DNA from: an uncultured Lachnospiraceae bacterium
GTDB taxonomy: Bacteria > Bacillota > Clostridia > Lachnospirales > Lachnospiraceae
NCBI GenBank assembly: GCA_902767015.1
Contig: CACXFV010000085.1
Span: 1 to 41,579 of the forward strand
DNA: 41,579 nucleotides
Direction: 5' to 3'
Shown here: piece after piece, positions 18,824 to 26,134 of the stretch
Numbering within the stretch: the first letter of the stretch is position 1
Layout of the letters: every line of letters begins with the position of its first letter
Position numbers and translations under genes: made by a program
The notes under the pieces: model-generated
Databases searched by the model: none
Seen by the model: the letters and a program-made list of their open reading frames with translations, nothing else
What the model was told of the DNA's origin: nothing

Positions 18824-18970
18824 AATGCATAGGTGTGTCGATGTGACTTGATGTAACGGCAGATTCCGTAAAATAAAGGCCGCTTTGTAAAGGAATTTTT
18901 GCAAATAGTGGTTATTGCGGTTGAACTGTTGCAATTTTATAGGATGCATGAGTAGAAAGGCATGGTTGTT

Positions 18971-19912
18971 ATGTCGTTTTCAAGCAGAGTCAAAGACGAA
19001 TTGTCAAGGCAGTGTCCTGTCGCAAGACATTGTCAGATCGCAGAGATTGCTGCAATAATAAGCCTTTGTGGAAGAGTGCAGATATCTGAAAATGGCAGAT
19101 ATATGGTAAAAATTCACACTGAGAATATTGCGGTGGCAAGAAAGTACTTTACTTTATTAAAAAAAACATATAATATAGATGCGGAAATTTCAATACGGCG
19201 CAGTTCATCTGCCAACCTTTATACAGTGGCAGTGAAAAATCATGAAGCTGCCTTAAAGGTATTAAAGGCATCAAAATTGGTAGATAGCAGCGGCGAAATA
19301 TATGAAAATCTGTCTGTATCGGACAATCTGATTATTCAGAAGGAGTGTTGCAAGAGGGCGTTTATACGAGGTGCGTTTCTCGCATCAGGCTCCATCAGCG
19401 CTCCTGAAAAGTTTTATCATTTTGAAATTGTATGTTCTACAGAGAGCAAAGCACTTCAATTGAAGAATATCATAGCCTGTTTTGATATTGATGCTAAGAT
19501 TGTCGAGCGAAAGAGACATTTTGTAGTTTACGTGAAAGAAAGCTCGGGAATTGTCGATATATTAAATGTTATGGAAGCACATGTTTCATTGATGGATCTT
19601 GAGAATGTCCGGATTCTTAAAGAAATGAGAAATTCTGTGAATCGTAAAGTGAATTGCGAAACAGCCAATCTTAACAAGACTGTTTCGGCAGCGGTTAAGC
19701 AGATAGAGGATATCAGGTACATAGAGAGTACCAAAGGTTTGTCAGTGTTGTCAGAGGGATTAGAGGAGATTGCAAGATTAAGACTTGAGAATCCGGATTC
19801 TTCTTTGAAGGAGTTAGGGGAGATGTTGTCTGTTCCGGTTGGAAAATCGGGAGTGAACCACAGATTGCGAAAGATTAGCAATATTGCTGATGATTTAAGA
19901 AATAAGAAGTAA
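18971..19912 (+). CDS. whiA: sporulation/cell division regulator WhiA
   Basis: 313 aa. DNA-binding protein with an N-terminal LAGLIDADG homing-endonuclease-like fold and a C-terminal helix-turn-helix. The start MSFSSRVKDELSRQ matches the family N terminus. The middle part shows the RRCCKRAFIRGAFLASGSI-type segment (here ECCKRAFIRGAFLASGSI), and the C-terminal HTH is LKELGEMLSVPVGKSGVNHR. I chose ATG 18971 over 18962 because AAAGG (18956-18960) is 10 nt upstream of the former and abuts the latter. Role in Firmicutes: cell division and chromosome segregation. The Crh-like gene follows. Confidence 0.95.
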   Translation: MSFSSRVKDELSRQCPVARHCQIAEIAAIISLCGRVQISENGRYMVKIHTENIAVARKYFTLLKKTYNIDAEISIRRSSSANLYTVAVKNHEAALKVLKASKLVDSSGEIYENLSVSDNLIIQKECCKRAFIRGAFLASGSISAPEKFYHFEIVCSTESKALQLKNIIACFDIDAKIVERKRHFVVYVKESSGIVDILNVMEAHVSLMDLENVRILKEMRNSVNRKVNCETANLNKTVSAAVKQIEDIRYIESTKGLSVLSEGLEEIARLRLENPDSSLKELGEMLSVPVGKSGVNHRLRKISNIADDLRNKK

Positions 19913-19974
19913 AAAGTGAGTTATGGTAAATCCTAATTTTATACAAAAATTTGAAAGGCATGGTGGAATTTGTT

Positions 19975-20232
19975 ATGATAACAAAGAGTATGAAAATTGA
20001 GATACGTACAGGATTAGAGGCAAGACCGATTGCTGTATTTGTACAGAAGGCAAGTCAGTATGACAGCTCAATTTATGTTGAATATAATAATAAGAGAGTG
20101 AATGCAAAGAGCATTATGGGAATGATGACACTTGGATTACCTGTCGGAGAAGAAGTGAAGGTTTCGGCAGACGGAGAAGATGAAGAAGCAGCCATCAGTG
20201 AAATTGAAAGTTTTTTAAGCAACGCTGAATAA
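19975..20232 (+). CDS. crh: Crh-like HPr family protein, His15 replaced by Glu
   Basis: 85 aa. It aligns along its full length with HPr (for example GLEARPIAVFV and KSIMGMMTLGLPVGEE). The active-site His15 that accepts phosphate from enzyme I is Glu (E15), so it cannot act as a PTS phosphocarrier, but the regulatory Ser46 and its NAKSIMG surroundings are intact. Bacillus Crh, also next to whiA, has Gln at this site. Known Crh-Ser46-P acts as corepressor with CcpA; the kinase would be the hprK product in this window. ATG 19975 is chosen because it gives exact HPr numbering and has GGTGG 8 nt upstream; earlier in-frame starts at 19951 and 19960 are less likely. Confidence 0.9.
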   Translation: MITKSMKIEIRTGLEARPIAVFVQKASQYDSSIYVEYNNKRVNAKSIMGMMTLGLPVGEEVKVSADGEDEEAAISEIESFLSNAE

Positions 20233-20240
20233 AAATAGTT

Positions 20241-20332
20241 AACCTCCACAAACTATCACTGACCGAAGTGTTTTTTAACGGTCAGACTAACAAGAGACGT
20301 CAGTCTTTTGGATGAAGAGTGGAGGTTTTTAA
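20241..20332 (+). promoter_or_regulatory. structured leader able to mask the DUF1540 ribosome binding site
   Basis: AACCTCCAC (20241-20249) is perfectly complementary to GTGGAGGTT (20319-20327), which contains the GGAGG site of the next gene. Between them CTGACCG (20259-20265) pairs with CGGTCAG (20279-20285), and AGACT (20284-20288) can instead pair with AGTCT (20302-20306), which suggests alternative folds. Unknown signal. Confidence 0.5.
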
Positions 20333-20647
20333 ATGACAGAATTAAAATGTAGTGTGACAAGCTGTGCTTATCATGAGGAGCATCGCTGTTGCCTTAATAA
20401 TATTAAAGTAGAAGGTACGACAGCAGATGTATCCGATTCTACCGCATGTGCCAGTTTTGTAGACAGAAAAAAGATGGGATATCGGAATGCATTTATTCAG
20501 GAACCCAGGCAGGCACTTGTGATTGAATGTATGGCAGAAAAGTGTGCCTATAACAGGGGACTGAATTGTACGGCAGACCATGTTCATGTTGCCGGAAATC
20601 AGGCAAAAGAATTTGATGAGACGAAATGTGATACATTTGTATTGTAG
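20333..20647 (+). CDS. DUF1540 protein (two Cys-rich repeats)
   Basis: 104 aa made of two DUF1540 repeats: one from C6 (CSVTSCAYHEEHRCCLNNI...CASF), one from about residue 64 (CMAEKCAYNRGLNCTADHV...CDTF). Each repeat has four conserved Cys in a CxxxxCxY-x5-C...C pattern, suggesting metal binding or a Cys cluster; the function of the family is not established. Four Cys per repeat and no signal peptide point to a small cytoplasmic protein. ATG 20333 has GGAGG 7 nt upstream, which lies in a predicted RNA structure. It sits between the Crh-like gene and the ribosomal operon. Confidence 0.88.
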   Translation: MTELKCSVTSCAYHEEHRCCLNNIKVEGTTADVSDSTACASFVDRKKMGYRNAFIQEPRQALVIECMAEKCAYNRGLNCTADHVHVAGNQAKEFDETKCDTFVL

Positions 20648-20713
20648 CGGAAAGTATTCTGTGTATGACGAGGCTGCGCTGTTGCCTTGGAGTGACATTT
20701 GTTAAAAAAGTAC

Positions 20714-20742
20714 TTGACAGTCTTGATTTTATATGCTATCAT
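20714..20742 (+). promoter_or_regulatory. promoter of the infC-rpmI-rplT operon
   Basis: TTGACA (20714-20719), 17-nt spacer, TATCAT (20737-20742). Confidence 0.7.
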
Positions 20743-20749
20743 TTTATGC

Positions 20750-20884
20750 GTTATGAATAAGAAGCAAGCAGAGTATCCACTCTCACCTATGCACCCGGTG
20801 TGTGACATATGGTTAATAATTGTTAGTGATAGCTTTATAGCGTTATGAGTAAAAGTGGATAGTCTGACTATTCACTTTTTTTTG
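20750..20884 (+). promoter_or_regulatory. L20-type attenuator leader
   Basis: The terminator arms AAGTGGATAGT (20853-20863) and ACTATTCACTT (20867-20877) pair with one G-U and run into a T tract that ends right before the infC GGAGG. Upstream, TATCCACT (20774-20781) is exactly complementary to AGTGGATA (20854-20861) in the terminator, which gives a competing antiterminator. In Firmicutes the infC-rpmI-rplT leader is bound by L20, which promotes termination. The switch structure is seen here; L20 binding is by family knowledge. Confidence 0.8.
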
Positions 20885-20897
20885 GAGGTGCACTACT

Positions 20898-21404
20898 ATT
20901 AGCGAGTTGAATATTAACGAACAGATAAGAGACAAAGAGGTCCGTTTGATAGGAGAAGATGGTGAACAGCTTGGAATTATGTCTGCCAAGGAAGCTTATA
21001 AGCTTGCGAAGGAGGCTGAACTTGATTTAGTTAAGATAGCACCCAATGCGAAACCACCTGTATGCAAGATTATTGATTATGGCAAGTACAGATATGAACA
21101 GGCCAGAAAGGAAAAGGAAGCAAAGAAGAAGCAGAGGATAATAGATGTTAAGGAAGTGCGTCTGTCACCTAATATCGAAGCGAACGATATGAAGACAAAA
21201 GCTAATATGGCAAGAAAGTTTCTCGAGAAGGGAGACAGAGTGAAAGTTACCCTGCGTTTTAGAGGAAGAGAGATGGCTCATATGGCTAGCAGTAAACATA
21301 TATTAGATGATTTTGCGGAGTTACTTTCTGACATATCAGTAATCGAGAAGCCGGCTAAGTTAGAAGGAAGAAGTATGCAGATGTTTTTAGCTGAAAAGAG
21401 ATAA
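20898..21404 (+). CDS. infC: translation initiation factor IF-3, AUU start codon
   Basis: 168 aa. It binds the 30S subunit, keeps it apart from 50S and checks initiator tRNA pairing. The N-terminal domain starts ISELNINEQIRDKEVRLIG and the C-terminal domain ends LEGRSMQMFLAEKR. The only well-placed start for GGAGG (20884-20888) is ATT at 20898, 9 nt away; the TTG at 20907 is 18 nt away. An AUU start is a known infC feature in many bacteria: IF-3 itself discriminates against it, giving autoregulation. First gene of the infC-rpmI-rplT operon, preceded by an attenuator. Confidence 0.93.
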   Translation: MSELNINEQIRDKEVRLIGEDGEQLGIMSAKEAYKLAKEAELDLVKIAPNAKPPVCKIIDYGKYRYEQARKEKEAKKKQRIIDVKEVRLSPNIEANDMKTKANMARKFLEKGDRVKVTLRFRGREMAHMASSKHILDDFAELLSDISVIEKPAKLEGRSMQMFLAEKR

Positions 21405-21467
21405 TCAATATTAAGTATTGTTTATTCATATGGTTAAAAAAGAGAGAAATTTAAGGAGGACGATACA

Positions 21468-21665
21468 ATGCCAAAAATGAAGACAAGCAGAGCAGCAGCT
21501 AAGCGTTTCAAAAAGACAGGTACAGGAAAGTTAAAGAGAATGAAAGCATATAAGAGTCATATTCTTACAAAGAAGTCTGCTAAGAGAAAGAGAAATCTTA
21601 GAAAGGCAGCTATGACTGACCAGACGAATGTTAAGAATATGAAGAAGATTTTACCATATTTATAA
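21468..21665 (+). CDS. rpmI: 50S ribosomal protein L35
   Basis: 65 aa, standard length, strongly basic, with the family start [20 protein letters not shown] and the KRKRNLRKA segment. AAGGAGG precedes the ATG. Middle gene of the operon, 63 nt after infC and 25 nt before rplT. Confidence 0.98.
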   Translation: MPKMKTSRAAAKRFKKTGTGKLKRMKAYKSHILTKKSAKRKRNLRKAAMTDQTNVKNMKKILPYL

Positions 21666-21690
21666 GAAGTAAAATAGGAGGAAAACTGAA

Positions 21691-22047
21691 ATGGCAAGAA
21701 TTAAAGGCGGATTAAACGCTAAGAAGAAACATAATAGAGTGTTAAAGCTGGCTAAAGGTTACAGAGGAGCCAGATCAAAGCAGTATAGAGTAGCAAAGCA
21801 GTCAGTGATGAGAGCACTTACAAGCTCTTATGCCGGCAGAAAGCAGAGAAAAAGACAGTTCAGAAGTTTATGGATTGCCAGAATTAATGCGGCTGCCAGA
21901 ATTAATGGATTATCCTACAGCAAATTTATGTATGGTTTGAAGCTGGCAGATGTTGAGGTTAACAGAAAGATATTGGCTGATATGGCAGTGAATGATGCAG
22001 ACGGATTTGCTAAGCTGGCAGATCTTGCAAAGTCTAAGATTGCTTAG
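21691..22047 (+). CDS. rplT: 50S ribosomal protein L20
   Basis: 118 aa, standard length. The N terminus [20 protein letters not shown] and the [20 protein letters not shown] core are typical. L20 binds 23S rRNA during early 50S assembly and, in Firmicutes, binds its own operon leader to cause termination; that leader is at 20750-20884. AGGAGG is upstream of the ATG. Confidence 0.98.
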   Translation: MARIKGGLNAKKKHNRVLKLAKGYRGARSKQYRVAKQSVMRALTSSYAGRKQRKRQFRSLWIARINAAARINGLSYSKFMYGLKLADVEVNRKILADMAVNDADGFAKLADLAKSKIA

Positions 22048-22094
22048 TCTGCTATAGAACTGGAATAGTGGTTGGCAGGTTATTGCCATGAGTG

Positions 22095-22129
22095 AAAAGG
22101 AGTACGTGAAGGCGTACTCCTTTTTGTGT
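22095..22129 (+). terminator. terminator of the infC-rpmI-rplT operon
   Basis: AAAAGGAGTACG (22095-22106) and CGTACTCCTTTT (22113-22124) form a perfect 12-bp stem with loop TGAAGG, followed by TTTG. Confidence 0.9.
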
Positions 22130-22225
22130 AGGATTATTTTTGTAAAAGTGGATTTTGCGCATAGAAAGGCATGCAGTTCATGAAGATAAATAGTAACTAC
22201 TTTAGCTGGTTTGTGGCAAATTTTG

Positions 22226-22254
22226 TTGTATATTCTTCCGGCATATGTTATAAT
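22226..22254 (+). promoter_or_regulatory. promoter for the short MCP-like gene
   Basis: TTGTAT (22226-22231), 17-nt spacer, TATAAT (22249-22254), 31 nt upstream of the ATG. Confidence 0.65.
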
Positions 22255-22285
22255 AATGTTAAGTTTTGGCGAAGGAGTGAAGCAG

Positions 22286-22837
22286 ATGCAGGAGATGGAA
22301 TATGGACAGGAGAGTAGTGTCAATGAGGTAGAAGAGGGTAATCAGGTTGATGAAAATAATGAAGCGGTTACAGACATATCATCTGAGAACAGTGATGATA
22401 CCATGCAGACGCAGATGATGAGTGGCAACAGTGATAATATAGATGACATTGATGATGATATATTAGACGGTTGGGATATGGATGAAGAATATGATCTTTT
22501 CAGTGAAGAAGAGGAGGAAGGACCTGTAGTTCTCGGTGTGGATGACTTAAAGGGTAAGATTTCAGAGACGCTGAAAGAATTGCAGAAGAAGACAAGGGCA
22601 CTTGAGAAGATAGAATCTAAGCAAAAGATACTTTCGCTTAATGCTGCGATTGAGGCGGCCAGAGCAGGGGAAGCCGGTAAGGGTTTTGCGGTAGTTGCGG
22701 ATGAGGTTGGCAAGCTTGCCAAAAATTCCGGTGATATTAACAGAGCGATTAAGAATGCATTGAATGATATATCAGAATATATGGCTAAGATTGCTGAACT
22801 GGAGAAAGAAGAACTGGAAAATGGATTAAATGAGTAA
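22286..22837 (+). CDS. short cytoplasmic methyl-accepting chemotaxis-like protein
   Basis: 183 aa with no membrane segment and no sensor domain. The first half is very acidic (runs of Asp/Glu around 50-75). The second half contains only the highly conserved hairpin tip of chemoreceptors, [26 protein letters not shown] (from about L116), plus short coiled-coil arms. Full chemoreceptors have arms of over 200 residues; here they are tens of residues. The tip is the part that binds CheA and CheW, so it could act as a soluble adaptor or inhibitor of chemotaxis arrays; this is inference. ATG 22286 has AAGGAG 8 nt upstream and a promoter directly before that; the in-frame ATG at 22211 lies before the promoter. 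It lies between the ribosomal operon and tRNA-Asn. Confidence 0.8.
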   Translation: MQEMEYGQESSVNEVEEGNQVDENNEAVTDISSENSDDTMQTQMMSGNSDNIDDIDDDILDGWDMDEEYDLFSEEEEEGPVVLGVDDLKGKISETLKELQKKTRALEKIESKQKILSLNAAIEAARAGEAGKGFAVVADEVGKLAKNSGDINRAIKNALNDISEYMAKIAELEKEELENGLNE

Positions 22838-22871
22838 ATGACCATTGACGTTGAAATAGTAAAAAAAGTGG

Positions 22872-22899
22872 TTGACATTTAGGAAAAAGTGTGTATAAT
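22872..22899 (+). promoter_or_regulatory. promoter for tRNA-Asn
   Basis: TTGACA (22872-22877), 16-nt spacer, TATAAT (22894-22899). The transcript would include the truncated tRNA copy before the full tRNA. Confidence 0.75.
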
Positions 22900-22914
22900 A
22901 TTATTTGTTGGTAA

Positions 22915-22945
22915 TCCTCGATAGCTCAATGGTAGAGCACTCGGC
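22915..22945 (+). pseudogene. truncated 5' half of tRNA-Asn
   Basis: 31 nt identical to 22990-23020: acceptor 5' strand, D arm and the start of the anticodon stem. After CTCGGC the sequence departs (CGAGTTCC...), and the anticodon loop, T arm and acceptor 3' strand are missing. ACTC-GGC-GAGT can form a small hairpin where the anticodon stem would be. Confidence 0.8.
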
Positions 22946-22989
22946 GAGTTCCTAGTTTCGCTGTGTGGTTTGCTGTAAGTTGTAGATAA

Positions 22990-23061
22990 TCCTCGATAGC
23001 TCAATGGTAGAGCACTCGGCTGTTAACCGAGTTGTTGCAGGTTCGAGCCCCGCTCGGGGAG
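22990..23061 (+). tRNA. tRNA-Asn (anticodon GTT)
   Basis: Cloverleaf: acceptor TCCTCGA (22990-22996) with TCGGGGA (23054-23060, one G-U), D arm TAGCTCAATGGTAGAGC, anticodon stem CTCGG / CCGAG with loop CTGTTAA holding GTT, and T arm with GGTTCGAGCCC. Discriminator base G at 23061. The next bases are CTA, so the CCA end is not encoded. Confidence 0.96.
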
Positions 23062-23066
23062 CTAAG

Positions 23067-23103
23067 AAGACCGAACAGGTATCTTGTCTGTGCGGTCTTT
23101 TTG
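23067..23103 (+). terminator. terminator after tRNA-Asn
   Basis: AAGACCG (23067-23073) pairs with CGGTCTT (23093-23099), extended by ACAG/CTGT inside, followed by a T tract. Confidence 0.85.
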
Positions 23104-23110
23104 TTGTTTA

Positions 23111-23138
23111 TGAAAAAATTGTCACAGCAATTTTTTCA
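23111..23138. repeat. perfect AT-rich inverted repeat upstream of leuB
   Basis: TGAAAAAATTG and CAATTTTTTCA form a perfect 11-bp inverted repeat around TCACAG. It lies about 110 bp upstream of leuB. It could be an operator or a weak bidirectional terminator. Confidence 0.5.
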
Positions 23139-23246
23139 AGTATAAAAAAAATATTGAAAATATCTATAATGTATTATAAAATAGAAAATATTTAGTTTCA
23201 TTTTCAATAATAAATGAAATTTAGAAAGCAGAAAAGAGGGATTTAC

Positions 23247-24335
23247 ATGGAATTTAATATAGCTGTGATGTCCGGTGACGGAATTGGACCGGAGATAGTG
23301 GCGGAAGCAAAAAAGGTACTTTTAACTGTCGGAGAGAAATATGGCCATACATTTTATTTTAAAGATGTTCTGATAGGCGGTATATCGATTGATACATATG
23401 GTGAACCACTGACCAAAGAGGCGATAGAGACGGCAAAGAACAGCGATGCGGTTTTGTTAGGCGCTGTCGGAGGAGTCGTCGGTAAGGATAAGTGGTATGA
23501 GCTTCCACCGAATTTAAGACCGGAGGCAGGGCTTTTAGGAATCAGGAAAGCACTTACGCTGTATGCGAACCTAAGACCGGCTTACCTGTATGAAGAATTG
23601 AATGCGGCATGTCCGTTGAAAGAGTCTATTGCAAAAGAAGGCTTTGATATGGTAGTGGTAAGAGAGCTTACCGGCGGGTTGTATTTTGGAGCACGGGAGA
23701 CAAAGGAGGTAGACGGAGTAGTCACTGCGATTGATACTCTTACCTATTCTGAAGATGAGATTAAAAGAATTGCCAGGACAGGCTTTGAGATTGCCATGAA
23801 GAGACGGAAGAATGTTATCAGTGTGGATAAAGCAAATGTTCTTGATTCCTCCAGATTGTGGCAGAAGGTAGTGGCAGAGGTGGCAAAGGATTATCCGGAG
23901 GTTACCCTTACCAATATGCTAGTTGATAACTGCGCAATGCAGCTGGTGAAGGATCCGAAACAGTTTGATGTCATCCTCACAGAGAACATGTTTGGGGACA
24001 TATTATCAGATGAGGCAAGTATGATAACGGGTTCTATAGGAATGCTGCCATCGGCAAGCCTGGGATATGACAAAATGGGACTGTATGAGCCTAGTCATGG
24101 TGCAGCACCGGATATTGCCGGTAAGGATATTGCCAATCCGATTGCCACTATTTTGTCGGCTGCTATGATGTTAAGATATTCCTTTGACCTTGACAAGGAA
24201 GCTGATGCGGTTGAAGAAGCGGTGAAGCAGGTATTAAAGGATAATATCAGAACAATAGATATTATGTCAGAAGGAAAGACACAGGTCGGCTGCAAGGCTA
24301 TGGGTGATGCAATCTGTGACAGAATAAAAGCTTAA
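23247..24335 (+). CDS. leuB: 3-isopropylmalate dehydrogenase
   Basis: 362 aa. It oxidises and decarboxylates 3-isopropylmalate to 2-ketoisocaproate with NAD+ in leucine synthesis. Family motifs: N-terminal [11 protein letters not shown], the Arg-bearing [11 protein letters not shown] and [12 protein letters not shown] segments, [14 protein letters not shown], and the metal-binding DNCAMQL and [17 protein letters not shown] regions. Start at ATG 23247 with AGAGGG 6 nt upstream; the earlier ATG at 23214 has no site. ilvD follows after 29 nt, so they share an operon. The leuA and leuCD genes are not in this window. Confidence 0.97.
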   Translation: MEFNIAVMSGDGIGPEIVAEAKKVLLTVGEKYGHTFYFKDVLIGGISIDTYGEPLTKEAIETAKNSDAVLLGAVGGVVGKDKWYELPPNLRPEAGLLGIRKALTLYANLRPAYLYEELNAACPLKESIAKEGFDMVVVRELTGGLYFGARETKEVDGVVTAIDTLTYSEDEIKRIARTGFEIAMKRRKNVISVDKANVLDSSRLWQKVVAEVAKDYPEVTLTNMLVDNCAMQLVKDPKQFDVILTENMFGDILSDEASMITGSIGMLPSASLGYDKMGLYEPSHGAAPDIAGKDIANPIATILSAAMMLRYSFDLDKEADAVEEAVKQVLKDNIRTIDIMSEGKTQVGCKAMGDAICDRIKA

Positions 24336-24364
24336 TTGCTAAAGTACAGGAGGTAATGTAAGAT

Positions 24365-26035
24365 ATGGATAGAAGAAGTGATAATGTGACAAAAGGAGTG
24401 GCAACTGCGCCACAGCGTTCCCTGTTCAACGCATTGGGAATGACAAAAGAAGAGATGGAAAGACCATTAGTGGGAATTGTAAGCTCTTATAATGAGATTG
24501 TTCCGGGGCATATGAATATTGACAAGATTGCAGAGGCAGTGAAATTAGGTGTAGCCATGGCGGGAGGAACGCCGATTATGTTTCCGGCGATTGCAGTGTG
24601 TGATGGTATTGCCATGGGACATATAGGAATGAAATATTCCCTTGTCACAAGAGATTTGATTGCTGATTCCACGGAATGTATGGCAATGGCACATCAGTTT
24701 GATGCACTTGTCATGATTCCTAACTGTGATAAAAATGTTCCGGGACTTTTGATGGCAGCAGCGAGACTAAATATTCCGACGATATTTGTGAGCGGTGGTC
24801 CGATGCTGGCAGGTAAGGTAAAGGGTTGTAAGACATCATTGTCGAGTATGTTTGAGGCAGTAGGCTCCTATGCAGCGGGAACGATGGATATGGAGGATGT
24901 AGATGAATATGTATCCAATGCATGTCCAACCTGCGGCTCATGTTCAGGAATGTATACAGCCAATAGTATGAATTGTCTGACAGAAGCACTCGGCATGGCA
25001 TTAAAAGGAAACGGAACCATTCCGGCTGTGTATTCCGAGAGACTTAAGCTTGCAAAGCATGCGGGAATGAAGGTAATGGAACTCTTGGAAAAGAATATCA
25101 GACCAAGAGATATCATGACAGAAGATGCTTTTATGAATGCTCTTACAGTAGATATGGCATTGGGATGCAGTACCAACAGTATGCTGCATTTGCCGGCGAT
25201 TGCACATGAGGCAGGGGTAGAGATTAATCTTGATATTGCCAATGAAATCAGTGCAAAGACACCGAATCTTTGTCATCTTGCACCGGCTGGACATACTTAT
25301 ATTGAGGAGCTCAATGAGGCAGGCGGTGTCTATGCGGTCATGAATGAGCTGGATAAGAAGGGACTGTTGAAGACAGACCTGATGACTGTTACAGGACATA
25401 CAGTCAAAGAGAATATACAGAATGTAAAGAATAAGAATCCGGAAGTTATCCGACCGATTGAGAATCCGTACAGTGAAGTGGGCGGCATTGCAGTCCTCAG
25501 AGGAAATCTGGCGCCTGACAGCTGCGTTGTTAAGCGTTCGGCAGTAGTTCCGGAGATGTTGAAGCATGAGGGACCGGCGAGAGTATTTGATTGTGAAGAA
25601 GATGCCATCAAAGCAATCAGAGGTGGTGAGATAGTCGCAGGAGATGTTGTGGTAATCAGATACGAGGGTCCTAAGGGAGGACCTGGTATGAGAGAGATGT
25701 TGAATCCGACCTCGGCAATTGCCGGTATGGGACTTGGTTCAACAGTCGCACTCATTACAGACGGCCGTTTCTCAGGGGCATCAAGAGGCGCTTCGATTGG
25801 TCATGTTTCACCAGAGGCAGCAGTGGGAGGACCGATTGCACTTGTGGAAGAAGGAGATATCATCAAGATTGACATTAATGCGAATACCATTAATGTGGAT
25901 ATCACAGATGAGGAGCTGGAGGCAAGAAGAGAGAAGTGGCAGCCGAGAGAGCCAAAGGTAACCACCGGTTATCTGGCAAGATATGCGTCACTTGTCACAT
26001 CAGCTAATACAGGTGCTATTCTTAAGAATAAATAA
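24365..26035 (+). CDS. ilvD: dihydroxy-acid dehydratase
   Basis: 556 aa, normal length. It dehydrates 2,3-dihydroxy acids to the 2-keto acid precursors of valine, leucine and isoleucine, using an iron-sulfur cluster. Cluster-region Cys are C121 in CDKNVPG and C187/C190/C193 in [16 protein letters not shown]. The C-terminal [21 protein letters not shown] segment is typical. AGGAGG lies 11 nt before the ATG. Second gene after leuB; ilvB follows behind its own promoter. Confidence 0.97.
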   Translation: MDRRSDNVTKGVATAPQRSLFNALGMTKEEMERPLVGIVSSYNEIVPGHMNIDKIAEAVKLGVAMAGGTPIMFPAIAVCDGIAMGHIGMKYSLVTRDLIADSTECMAMAHQFDALVMIPNCDKNVPGLLMAAARLNIPTIFVSGGPMLAGKVKGCKTSLSSMFEAVGSYAAGTMDMEDVDEYVSNACPTCGSCSGMYTANSMNCLTEALGMALKGNGTIPAVYSERLKLAKHAGMKVMELLEKNIRPRDIMTEDAFMNALTVDMALGCSTNSMLHLPAIAHEAGVEINLDIANEISAKTPNLCHLAPAGHTYIEELNEAGGVYAVMNELDKKGLLKTDLMTVTGHTVKENIQNVKNKNPEVIRPIENPYSEVGGIAVLRGNLAPDSCVVKRSAVVPEMLKHEGPARVFDCEEDAIKAIRGGEIVAGDVVVIRYEGPKGGPGMREMLNPTSAIAGMGLGSTVALITDGRFSGASRGASIGHVSPEAAVGGPIALVEEGDIIKIDINANTINVDITDEELEARREKWQPREPKVTTGYLARYASLVTSANTGAILKNK

Positions 26036-26039
26036 AACT

Positions 26040-26068
26040 TTGCATATTTTTGATAAATGGTATATACT
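26040..26068 (+). promoter_or_regulatory. promoter for ilvB
   Basis: TTGCAT (26040-26045), exactly 17 nt, TATACT (26063-26068), in the 99-nt gap after ilvD. ilvB may therefore be expressed both with and without ilvD. Confidence 0.6.
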
Positions 26069-26134
26069 ATATAGAAATTTGTTAGAAAATGCAAGGCAGT
26101 TAGATAAAAATCAGTACGGAAAGGTGATATTGCA

